A stretch of 64,000 nucleotides of DNA from Peptococcaceae bacterium. GTDB taxonomy: Bacteria; Bacillota; Peptococcia; Peptococcales; Peptococcaceae. Under the pieces are notes generated by a model that was not told the DNA's origin, searched no databases, and worked only from the letters and a program-made list of their open reading frames with translations. This document shows, in pieces, positions 51,842 to 59,261 of this stretch. The stretch lies in NCBI GenBank assembly GCA_017399005.1, contig JAFQEO010000036.1:1-64000 (forward strand). Reading direction: 5' to 3'. Made by a program: the position numbers and the translations under genes. How positions within the stretch are numbered: position 1 is the stretch's first letter; each line of letters starts with the position of its first letter.

Positions 51842-52795
51842 TTAAACTTCCAGGCCCAGTACTTTCGCAGCGTTTTTCCACATGATTTTTTCGTATGTTT
51901 CTTCGTCAAAACCATAGGTAGCATATTTTTCTGCTGCTTCCAGGTATGGAACAAATGGGCACGCACTTGCGAACATCATCTGATCTTTCAGGATAGTTTT
52001 AGCAGCATCCAGGAAGTCGCTGGAACCTGGGTATTCTTCGTATTCGGAGATTTCCAGATATACGTTTTTGTTACGGAATGTAACACCGATCATTTCATCA
52101 ACGAATGGCCATGCACCGTGGCTGATGATGATTTTCAGATCTGGGAAGTCTTTTGCTACGATATCGATTTCACTTGGGTGAGTGTAATCCATAACAGTGT
52201 TAGCTGTGTAACGAGCTGGACCAGCTGTGATAACGATTGGAATGTTCAGTTCGCAGCATTTTGCGTATACTGGGTACATTTTAGCATCGCTGCATTTCAG
52301 CTGAGCGTACATTGGGTCCATAGCTGCACCGTGGAAGTCGCCGCTTTTAACAGCTGCATCCAGGTCACGGATTGCCTGCATACCTTTGTGAGGGTCTACA
52401 CCGTAGTAGCCCAGGAAGATTTCAGGGCAAGCCTGTACGAACTGACGGATTTCCGGGTTGTTTGGTTTGTAACCGTAAGTTGTTTCAGCGTCACGACCAA
52501 CGATAACAGCTTTCATTACGTTGTGAGCTTTCAGGTCTTCGATGATTTCTGGCATAGTTCTTGCTCTGCTGTAGAATTCATCAATATCAACACCGTTAGC
52601 AATCAGACCAGCGCGGAAAATTGGGCTTTCTGCGATACCGCCGATAATGCTTTTGGTGTTTGGACGATAACGGAAGTCAATGATTGGGCCTTTTACTTTG
52701 CCTGCAGGTGCAGCTGGTTTGGAAGCTGCTTTTTCAGCCTGTGCTCTCTGCAGAGCTTTCTGTCTTAATTCTTCCTGAAGTTTCTGTAAATCCAT
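51842..52795 (-). CDS. BMC-targeted amidohydrolase-fold protein with RxR in place of HxH
   Basis: A 317-residue protein in two parts. Residues 1-24 (starting MDLQKLQEELRQKAL) form an amphipathic helix with Leu at 3, 6, 10 and 15, followed by an Ala/Pro linker to about residue 33: the usual build of a BMC encapsulation peptide. The rest is an amidohydrolase_2 TIM barrel. Canonical metal ligands are mostly lost: DFRYRP (Arg 42 and 44 for HxH), IVITAG (Thr 190 for His) and FASACP (Ala 278 for Asp); only His 226 in SHGAWPF remains. It is the last gene of the BMC operon and the best candidate for the core enzyme. A metal-independent lyase- or hydrolase-type reaction giving an aldehyde is inference. 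AAGGAGAG 7 bases before ATG 52795 decides the start. Confidence 0.82.
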   Translation of the reverse strand: MDLQKLQEELRQKALQRAQAEKAASKPAAPAGKVKGPIIDFRYRPNTKSIIGGIAESPIFRAGLIANGVDIDEFYSRARTMPEIIEDLKAHNVMKAVIVGRDAETTYGYKPNNPEIRQFVQACPEIFLGYYGVDPHKGMQAIRDLDAAVKSGDFHGAAMDPMYAQLKCSDAKMYPVYAKCCELNIPIVITAGPARYTANTVMDYTHPSEIDIVAKDFPDLKIIISHGAWPFVDEMIGVTFRNKNVYLEISEYEEYPGSSDFLDAAKTILKDQMMFASACPFVPYLEAAEKYATYGFDEETYEKIMWKNAAKVLGLEV

Positions 52796-52839
52796 TCTAT
52801 ATCTCTCCTTAGGCAAGATGTTGTTTCATCTCTTGGATA

Positions 52840-53379
52840 TTATAATAATGCATCAAACAGCTGATTTGCCGGTCTTGGGATGATGCTTGTGTTAACCAGT
52901 AATTCAGCATTTTCTTTTGCTGCAGATACAGCAGCACGAACTGCGCCTACATCACCAGTTAAGGTTACGAAACCTTTACCGCCGATTGCATAACCGATAC
53001 GAACTTCGATTAATGTTACATCAGCAGCTTTAGCAGCTACGTCGGCAGCAGTGATTGCAGATGCGATGGAGTAGAATTCCAGAACGCCCAGAGCGTCACG
53101 ATCGTTCACCTGATTGGTCATAGAAATCGCTGGAATTACCTGTTCGTTAATGTTAGGGATGAGCAATGTATCTACTACATAAGCCCCCCCGATTTTCATG
53201 CCTTCAGTCATGGAGGCTCTTACATCAGCAGTATCACCGCCGATAATGATGATGTATTTACCTGGACAAACTGTGGAAGCACGTACAATGTCTACCTGTG
53301 CGGCTTTCACCATAAAATCGCAGGTTTCAATGCCGCGGGCAATACTGGACAGTTCAATCATACCTAATGCAGTTCCCAT
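52840..53379 (-). CDS. BMC-T shell trimer, PduT type with Fe-S pore Cys
   Basis: A 179-residue protein with two BMC domains in tandem (residues about 1-90 and 91-179), the trimeric shell type. It resembles PduT: the loop VCPGKY places Cys at residue 38, the same position as the [4Fe-4S] pore cysteine of PduT. With the PduS-like protein encoded next to it, it probably passes electrons through the shell. AAGGAGG 9 bases before ATG 53379 sets the start. The spacing to the amidohydrolase gene is 44 bases. Confidence 0.9.
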   Translation of the reverse strand: MGTALGMIELSSIARGIETCDFMVKAAQVDIVRASTVCPGKYIIIIGGDTADVRASMTEGMKIGGAYVVDTLLIPNINEQVIPAISMTNQVNDRDALGVLEFYSIASAITAADVAAKAADVTLIEVRIGYAIGGKGFVTLTGDVGAVRAAVSAAKENAELLVNTSIIPRPANQLFDALL

Positions 53380-53383
53380 AGCA

Positions 53384-54736
53384 TTATACCTCCTTTCTGA
53401 TACGAGCGCCGTTTTCATCGATGGAAACAATTACGCCATTCATACTTGCGTGAATGTTAGCGGATAAGCCTTCAGCAGCTGCGCCTAACACTTCACCTTT
53501 TACTACGCGGTCGCCAGCAGCTTTTGCTGGAACAGCTGGTTTACCGATATGCTGACGGAATGGAACATATACGGTTTCTGGTGCTAATTCAATGCATTCA
53601 TGTGCATGCAGACCATCGAAATCAGCCAGACCCAGACGAGCAATTAAGCGGTGGGTTGGAATACGATGATTGTCGATATCAGCTTCTGCAACTGGTTCCA
53701 TGTTACGTGGAACCTGAATACCTTTTGCACGTAACTGACCTTTGATATAGCCGTTTACTTTACGTGGGGACAGACCCATTGGGCATGCGAACATTTCGCA
53801 GGCACCACAGTCACAGCAGTTCATAGCATCCCCGAAGGTTGCTAAGTATTCATCATTGTCAGTAATCTGATCTTCACGCCAGATGTTTCTCATCACAACG
53901 TTTGGACGAATCTGATGACCAATCATGTGACGTGGGCACAGGTCGGTACACATTTTGCACTGGATGCAAGCTGCACGAGCCTGGCGTTTGATTGTTTCCA
54001 TTGGCAGAGTTGCACGCTGGAACAGATAATGATCTTTTGGTAACACGATTACATTACCAGTTGTTTTTGTAACAACCGCATCTGCGATTGCTTTTTCATC
54101 CAGAGCGATTTTACCCATCATAGGACCGCCCAGGATAATGCCGTAATCACGAATGGTTGGGTTTGCAGCTGCAATACATTCTGTGATCGGAGTACCGATT
54201 GGCACTTTCAGCATAATTGGTTCTTTTACTTCCCCTACTACAGACAGATATTTTTCTGTAACAGGTGCGCCATGCAGCGCTTCGTACAGGTTCAGCATAG
54301 TACCTACGTTATCTACCACAGCACCTACGTCCAGTGGCAGACCGCGTTCTGGCACGCTTCTGCCGGTAACCATCTGTACCATTGTCTGCTCATCGCCAGC
54401 CGGATAGAAGGTTGGCATTTCGAAAATTTCGATATCAGCATTTGCACGGTTGATAGCAGCTTTTAAAGAAGCAATTTCTTCTTTATATTTGCCTTTCAGT
54501 GCAATGACTTTACGGCTAACGCCGAGATGAGCACCAGTTGCATTAACAGCTTCAACAATCTGGTCTGCGAATGTACGGCACAGATATTTATCGGTTTCGA
54601 TCAGTGGCTCACATTCAGCTGCGTTTACGATAAAGCATTCTGCTTTCGCATTCAGTTTTACGTGAGTCGGGAAGCCAGCACCACCAGCCCCTACGATACC
54701 TGCATCTTTTACTGTATCAATAAAACTCAACGTCAT
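53384..54736 (-). CDS. pduS: PduS-like flavin/iron-sulfur electron carrier
   Basis: About 450 residues: RnfC-type NADH/FMN domain (VGAGGAGFPTHVKL, AAECEPLIETDK, FYPAGDEQTMV), a SLBB-like part, two Fe-S motifs (CIQCKMCTDLCPRHM and CCDCGACEMFACPMG), and a C-terminal lipoyl-like barrel. In the Pdu system PduS reduces cobalamin with NADH and interacts with the shell protein PduT. In this locus, which lacks a B12 enzyme and an alcohol dehydrogenase, it may instead reoxidise NADH and send electrons out via PduT. ATG 54736 is used; no strong ribosome site is visible. Confidence 0.88.
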   Translation of the reverse strand: MTLSFIDTVKDAGIVGAGGAGFPTHVKLNAKAECFIVNAAECEPLIETDKYLCRTFADQIVEAVNATGAHLGVSRKVIALKGKYKEEIASLKAAINRANADIEIFEMPTFYPAGDEQTMVQMVTGRSVPERGLPLDVGAVVDNVGTMLNLYEALHGAPVTEKYLSVVGEVKEPIMLKVPIGTPITECIAAANPTIRDYGIILGGPMMGKIALDEKAIADAVVTKTTGNVIVLPKDHYLFQRATLPMETIKRQARAACIQCKMCTDLCPRHMIGHQIRPNVVMRNIWREDQITDNDEYLATFGDAMNCCDCGACEMFACPMGLSPRKVNGYIKGQLRAKGIQVPRNMEPVAEADIDNHRIPTHRLIARLGLADFDGLHAHECIELAPETVYVPFRQHIGKPAVPAKAAGDRVVKGEVLGAAAEGLSANIHASMNGVIVSIDENGARIRKEV

Positions 54737-54798
54737 ACACCACACTTTTCTAAAGAAAATCTATGGAATTTTCCTACAATTTCAAATATTTTTCAGAC

Positions 54799-55083
54799 TT
54801 ACAGCAAGTCTGCATCAAATTCTTTGTCATCCACAATACCTACAACAGTTGCATCCACTGCTGTATCCATGGAGCCGGCTGCCACTCGCGCAGTACTGCC
54901 TACAGCGATGATAACCGTTTCACCTGTACCTGCGCCGATGATATCGGCTGCAACAACAGGTTCCCCGACTGGTTTGTCATTGTCCAGGATGTTAATCGGC
55001 TGAACAATCAGCAGTTTCAGACCGGTAAGGGATGTTTCTTTTCTGGTAGCCCAGATATTGCCGATTACTTTTGCAATTTGCAC
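54799..55083 (-). CDS. BMC-P shell pentamer, EutN/CcmL family
   Basis: A 94-residue beta-barrel protein of the EutN/PduN/CcmL family, which caps the 12 vertices of the shell. Marks are QIAKVIGNIWATRKETSL, KLLIVQPI, and the VAADIIGAGTGETVIIAVGS core. Translation starts at a GTG (55083) with AGAGGAGGA upstream. One copy only in the locus. Confidence 0.92.
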   Translation of the reverse strand: MQIAKVIGNIWATRKETSLTGLKLLIVQPINILDNDKPVGEPVVAADIIGAGTGETVIIAVGSTARVAAGSMDTAVDATVVGIVDDKEFDADLL

Positions 55084-55108
55084 TGAAATTCCTCCTCTTA
55101 TAGCGCAA

Positions 55109-55864
55109 TTATTCCCGAACCAGCTCTACATTATGGTTCTGCGCATATTCTTTGGCCAGATCAGTTACAATGGCTTTTGCACCAACAACAATCCGGGTTG
55201 CACCAGCCTGGTATACATCAGCAACACTGCGTTCACTAACCAGATGATTATCCAGTTTTACAGTTTTGTCAGCGGCAGCCGGTGCCGGTTTACTCGAACA
55301 GGATGCCGTGCAGGCACCGCCGTTCACCAGAATATCTTCCGCTTTATCCGGACAGGTAATCATTAAACCGGATTCCTCCAGCAGCCCCAGCTGTGCGCGA
55401 AACATTTTGTAATATGGTTTCGCAGCGGTTTTGCGGTAGTCATACAGTTCAATCTGATCCTGCATCAGATAAACCGGTTTTCCTAATAACAGGGCCTGCG
55501 ACACAATTTTTGTATATGGTGTGTCACAAATCCCGCTGGCGATTTTCGCCAGAGATTCATTGGTCAAATCATGGAGTACCACGGCTTCGCAGCTGGCAAC
55601 ATCAACATCATAGCCGCATTTCTGCGCACATTTGATGCGATATTTTTCCTTTACTCTGGCACTTTCCAGCAGAGTAAAGCGACATGGTGGCAGCGCGCTG
55701 TCCTGAGTCAGGCCGATTAAAATCGGTTTCTGAGACTCTGGTGCATCTGCAGTACAAAAGCCGGTGGTACTACAAGCTGTTGCTGGTTTCTGCGCAGCTT
55801 CCTGCTCCGCCAGTGCTGCAAGCACACGATTTGCAAGTTCGTCTACCAACGCATCGAAGTCCAA
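55109..55864 (-). CDS. BMC-associated flavoprotein with N-terminal targeting-like helix
   Basis: A 251-residue protein. The N-terminus (DFDALVDELANRVLAALAE) is an amphipathic helix followed by a low-complexity stretch, as in cargo proteins. The middle resembles the flavoprotein (PPC decarboxylase/DpaB-like) fold: SLAKIASGICDTPYTKIV and ALLLGKPVYLM. A Cys-rich piece (GACTASCSSK) separates it from a short C-terminal domain. Related flavoproteins occur in other BMC loci, where their role is not settled. TTG start at 55864 with AAGGGGA. It probably binds FMN and may serve PduS; this is inference. Confidence 0.7.
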   Translation of the reverse strand: MDFDALVDELANRVLAALAEQEAAQKPATACSTTGFCTADAPESQKPILIGLTQDSALPPCRFTLLESARVKEKYRIKCAQKCGYDVDVASCEAVVLHDLTNESLAKIASGICDTPYTKIVSQALLLGKPVYLMQDQIELYDYRKTAAKPYYKMFRAQLGLLEESGLMITCPDKAEDILVNGGACTASCSSKPAPAAADKTVKLDNHLVSERSVADVYQAGATRIVVGAKAIVTDLAKEYAQNHNVELVRE

Positions 55865-55899
55865 GGGATCCCCTTCTTTCCATTACTTCTTCCAAACAG

Positions 55900-56733
55900 T
55901 TATAAAACGGTTCCGTCCAGTTTGCAGTTCATTGCAATCCCGGTCGGTGTTACCAGAAATGGATTTGCCGGTTTAATCGTAGTGATACCGGTTTCTTTCT
56001 CGAAAATTTTCTCGATGCCGGTCAGACAGCAGGTACCGCCGCAGAGATACAGGGTATCCACTTCGTCTTTTTTCACATAACGGTTTACAATTGATGCCAT
56101 TTTTTCAAGTACAGGTTTCACAATCGGGAAAATTTCTTTATGCCGTTTGTAATTCTGCTTGATTTCCTCTGCTTCAGCGAAGGAAATTTTATAATTTCCC
56201 GCCAGCACCAGAGATAAATGAGTACCGCCTGTCGGTTCATCCTCAATCTGAACAACTTCACCGTTTTTCAGAATTGCCAGCCCGGTAGTACCACCACCGA
56301 TATCCACAACCACACCGTCTTCAATCTGATAGATTGCATTCGCTGCGCTTGGTTCATCGAGAATATTGGTAACTTCCAGACCAGCCCCCTCTGCAATGTA
56401 CTGATGTGTTTTTACGCTGTCTTCGGTTCCAGCCGGCATTGCGATGGCACAGTATTGTAACTCCATGCCAATACGCGCTTCCAGCTTTTCCTTCAGTGTG
56501 CGTACAATCTGCAGTGCGCCGACATAATCAACTACTACACCGTCTTTCAGTACACTGGCTGCCTGTTTTTCACAGGCAATCGGGTTATCTTCCTCGTCAA
56601 GTACAACCAGAACGATATAGGCAGTCCCCAAATCCACACCAACTTTCAGCTTGTCGCTTACCGGTTTAAATGTTTCTGTTTCAGACTTCACTACCCGTTC
56701 CATATAGGCATTTACGCGCTCCACATCCATCAT
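55900..56733 (-). CDS. eutJ: EutJ-type actin/Hsp70-fold protein
   Basis: A 277-residue ATPase-fold protein: KVGVDLGTAYIVLVVLDE (phosphate 1), VVDIGGGTTGLAIL (phosphate 2), NILDEPSAANAIY, and LYLCGGTCCLTGIEKIF (adenosine). EutJ is found in Eut and related BMC loci and is thought to act as a chaperone or reactivation factor for encapsulated enzymes. It has only the nucleotide-binding fold, with no substrate-binding domain. AAGGAG lies 10 bases before the ATG. Confidence 0.88.
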   Translation of the reverse strand: MMDVERVNAYMERVVKSETETFKPVSDKLKVGVDLGTAYIVLVVLDEEDNPIACEKQAASVLKDGVVVDYVGALQIVRTLKEKLEARIGMELQYCAIAMPAGTEDSVKTHQYIAEGAGLEVTNILDEPSAANAIYQIEDGVVVDIGGGTTGLAILKNGEVVQIEDEPTGGTHLSLVLAGNYKISFAEAEEIKQNYKRHKEIFPIVKPVLEKMASIVNRYVKKDEVDTLYLCGGTCCLTGIEKIFEKETGITTIKPANPFLVTPTGIAMNCKLDGTVL

Positions 56734-56759
56734 TTCAGCAAAACTCCTTTACTGGAATC

Positions 56760-57386
56760 TTATTTAATGATGCGGCCCAGAGGCATAGCGCCTAATTCGG
56801 TTGCATTACCTTCATCAGTATCGATATGCATACGGCAACGGAAATTGTCGTTTACACGAACGATTACATCTTTAAATACAACTGGGCGTTCGCCCCCGAT
56901 TTCAACGCTTACATGCTGACTGTCAGACAGCCCCATTCTGCGTGCATCGGCTGTTGTCATATGAATGTGGCAGTGAGCCACGATTGTGCCTTCTGGAATT
57001 GTTACACTGCCTTTTGGGCCTTCCAGTGTGATAGAACCGGAGCCAGCTACATCGCCGGATTCCCGCAATGGAGCTTTCACCCCTAAACCTCTGGCATCAC
57101 TCTTGGACAATTCCACCTGAGTTGCTTTACGCACTGGACCCAGTACAGAAACGTTTTCTTTTCTGCCTTTCGGACCAACCAGGGTAACACGCTGTTCAGA
57201 CAGATACTGACCTGGCTGAGACAGTTCACGTTTTGGAGTCAGAGTAGCACCAGGGCCAAATAAGGTTTCTAAGTCTTTCTGGCTCAGATGTACGTGACGT
57301 GCCGAAACTTCAACCTGTACATATTCTTTGCTGATGGTATCCACTACAGCATTTACAACCTGATCGATCATGCTTGTTTCGCTCAT
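56760..57386 (-). CDS. pduL: Phosphotransacylase PduL
   Basis: A 208-residue BMC-type phosphate acyltransferase: VEVSARHVHLSQKDL (metal His) and AHCHIHMTTADARRMGL (metal His), GPVRKATQVELSKSDARGLG, MHIDTDEGNA. It converts acyl-CoA and phosphate to acyl-phosphate and recycles CoA inside the shell. The N-terminal helix MIDQVVNAVVDTISKEY ahead of the barrel looks like an encapsulation peptide. It overlaps the EutT-like gene by 4 bases (ATGA). No acetate kinase is in the locus. Confidence 0.92.
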   Translation of the reverse strand: MSETSMIDQVVNAVVDTISKEYVQVEVSARHVHLSQKDLETLFGPGATLTPKRELSQPGQYLSEQRVTLVGPKGRKENVSVLGPVRKATQVELSKSDARGLGVKAPLRESGDVAGSGSITLEGPKGSVTIPEGTIVAHCHIHMTTADARRMGLSDSQHVSVEIGGERPVVFKDVIVRVNDNFRCRMHIDTDEGNATELGAMPLGRIIK

Positions 57387-58168
57387 TTATATTCACCTGC
57401 CAAATGCATAAACATCATCACCCGCAAAGCACTGGACAGACTGTTCAGTACTTCCAGGATGTCATTTCTTGTATATCGGTTTCCTTCATGAAGCGCTGTG
57501 ATAGCAGCTGTTTCCACTTCACGCATCTGCGTATACAGCTGATTCAGCTGTGCATATTCCAGACCTCTGGTATACTCCGGTACACCAGCTTCTTCCACCG
57601 GATAGAACTGCATCGGGTTCTGCGCCCGTTCCTGCACTTCTGCCGGGGTCAGACCGATGATATGAGTAACCACCAGCGGCTGATTCAGCACATGACTCCG
57701 CAGAATATTCCAAAGAATTGTTAATATATTATTTAAATCGTCAAGCAGTCTCTGGCTTCCGCCGCGTTCTGCAATTACGGCCTGCATCAGAATAATCTGC
57801 GACTGCAGACTTTCTGTTTTTCCGCGGAACAGAATCTGCGGATGATCTTTGGCAACCAGCACATCACCGTATAAAACAGTCATGTGTACCGGTTTTTCAA
57901 AGTAGCAGGCACCTGTGTTGTAATCTACATAATTAGCGCCTTCAGCTTTCACTGGTGCAGCAACAGAAGGCATAGGGGGAACTTCTGCTGCGCTGACGGA
58001 TTCCGGTTTGTCACCGGCATTGTTTCCGTTCGTAATTTTAATTTGGCGTCCCATCAGATATTCACGAGCGGCCGGAGAGAGGATATACCCTGGTTCTACT
58101 ACATAAAACTCAGGCTGTTCGCTGCGCGGTATTTCCGCTCTCACTTTTGCTTCCGTAATTACCTTCAA
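57383..58168 (-). CDS. EutT-like cobalamin adenosyltransferase family protein, metal motif lost
   Basis: A 261-residue EutT-type protein: N-terminal VITEAKVRAEIPRSE and LSPAAREYLMGRQIKI, a helical core (VAKDHPQILFRGKTESLQSQI), the VVTHIIGLT segment, and the C-terminal NDILEVLNSLSSALRVMM. EutT makes adenosylcobalamin for ethanolamine lyase. In the E. coli protein a CCxxC motif binds metal; the matching place here (YNTGACYFEK) has one Cys only. No B12 enzyme is encoded nearby, so activity is doubtful. TTG start at 58168 with AAGGGGGTG. It overlaps pduL. Confidence 0.75.
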   Translation of the reverse strand: MKVITEAKVRAEIPRSEQPEFYVVEPGYILSPAAREYLMGRQIKITNGNNAGDKPESVSAAEVPPMPSVAAPVKAEGANYVDYNTGACYFEKPVHMTVLYGDVLVAKDHPQILFRGKTESLQSQIILMQAVIAERGGSQRLLDDLNNILTILWNILRSHVLNQPLVVTHIIGLTPAEVQERAQNPMQFYPVEEAGVPEYTRGLEYAQLNQLYTQMREVETAAITALHEGNRYTRNDILEVLNSLSSALRVMMFMHLAGEYK

Positions 58169-58204
58169 ACGCTACACCCCCTTATTGGGTTTATAGAGAT
58201 AATC

Positions 58205-58486
58205 TTATTTTAATTTAGGCAGAATGGATTCTACTTCTTCATGTGGTCTTGGGACTACATGAACAGCCAGTAAACCACCGATTCTTTCTGCAGCAGCAGC
58301 ACCAGCATCTACGGATGCTTTAACTGCACCTACATCACCGCGTACCATTACGCAGATTAAACCGCCGCCTACCTGTACTTTACCGATCAGGGTAACGTTT
58401 GCAGCTTTTACCATTGCATCGGCAGCTTCGATAGAAGGTACTAAACCTTTTGTTTCAACCATACCTAAAGCCTGCATTACAGCCAT
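58205..58486 (-). CDS. BMC-H shell hexamer, copy 1
   Basis: A 93-residue BMC-domain protein (PduA/EutM type): [56 protein letters not shown]. Hexamers tile the shell facets, with the pore lined by KVQVGGG. It differs from copy 2 at two residues (Ser for Ala in KASVDAG; Val for Ile in HVVPRP). AAGGAGTG before ATG 58486 sets the start. Confidence 0.95.
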   Translation of the reverse strand: MAVMQALGMVETKGLVPSIEAADAMVKAANVTLIGKVQVGGGLICVMVRGDVGAVKASVDAGAAAAERIGGLLAVHVVPRPHEEVESILPKLK

Positions 58487-58565
58487 TGATATACACTCCT
58501 TCAATTTCGGTTTCACCGGGCTTCACAGCCAGCTGTGAGCACCAGCACCGGGATTTTTTCTAAAA

Positions 58566-58847
58566 TTATTTTAATTTAGGCAGAATGGATTCTACTTCTT
58601 CATGTGGTCTTGGGATTACATGAACAGCCAGTAAACCACCGATTCTTTCTGCAGCAGCAGCACCAGCGTCAACAGCAGCTTTAACAGCGCCTACATCACC
58701 GCGTACCATCACGCAGATTAAACCGCCGCCTACCTGTACTTTACCGATCAGGGTAACGTTTGCAGCTTTTACCATTGCATCGGCAGCTTCGATAGAAGGT
58801 ACTAAACCTTTTGTTTCAACCATACCTAAAGCCTGCATTACAGCCAT
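58566..58847 (-). CDS. BMC-H shell hexamer, copy 2
   Basis: A 93-residue BMC-H protein, nearly identical to copy 1. Its DNA is a mosaic: a 59-base tract (58651-58709) is identical to copy 3 (58996-59054) but differs from copy 1 at 7 positions, while the rest matches copy 1 almost perfectly. This points to gene conversion. Same pore sequence as copy 1. AAGGAGTG lies before the ATG. Confidence 0.95.
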   Translation of the reverse strand: MAVMQALGMVETKGLVPSIEAADAMVKAANVTLIGKVQVGGGLICVMVRGDVGAVKAAVDAGAAAAERIGGLLAVHVIPRPHEEVESILPKLK

Positions 58848-58910
58848 CTATATACACTCCTTTTAGAATTCTTTAAAAATAAATCGTGTTATATTCTGAT
58901 TCTAATGCAA

Positions 58911-59192
58911 TTAGCCCAGAGTAGGCAGAATTTCTTCTACTTCGTCGTGTGGACGAGGGATTACATGAACGAATACCAGTTCACCAACACGTTCAGCAGC
59001 AGCAGCACCAGCGTCAACAGCAGCTTTAACAGCGCCTACATCACCGCGTACCATAACGTCTACCAGACCAGCACCGATGTGTTCTTTACCAATCAGAGTA
59101 ACGTTAGCAGCTTTTACCATAGCGTCAGCTGCTTCGATTGCAGCAACAACACCTTTTGTTTCGATCATACCTAAAGCCTGCATTGTAGCCAT
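58911..59192 (-). CDS. BMC-H shell hexamer, copy 3 (distinct pore)
   Basis: A 93-residue BMC-H protein: [56 protein letters not shown]. The pore loop is KEHIGAG, compared with KVQVGGG in copies 1 and 2, so it may pass different solutes. AGGAGG before the ATG. Confidence 0.95.
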   Translation of the reverse strand: MATMQALGMIETKGVVAAIEAADAMVKAANVTLIGKEHIGAGLVDVMVRGDVGAVKAAVDAGAAAAERVGELVFVHVIPRPHDEVEEILPTLG

Positions 59193-59261
59193 AATAATAA
59201 TCCTCCTAAAAATAATTCAAATCTGATTTGAATTTCTATTTTCTATCGTTATTTACGAAAC

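Noticed and set aside
51836-52768. Plus-strand 310-codon frame opposite the BMC amidohydrolase
   Set aside because: Composition (rich in Phe, Trp, Cys, Val) is that of an antisense shadow; the minus-strand protein has family motifs and a ribosome site.
58205-58847. One of the two near-identical BMC-H genes as an assembly artefact
   Set aside because: The two copies differ at several bases, including a tract shared with the third copy, so both appear to be real.
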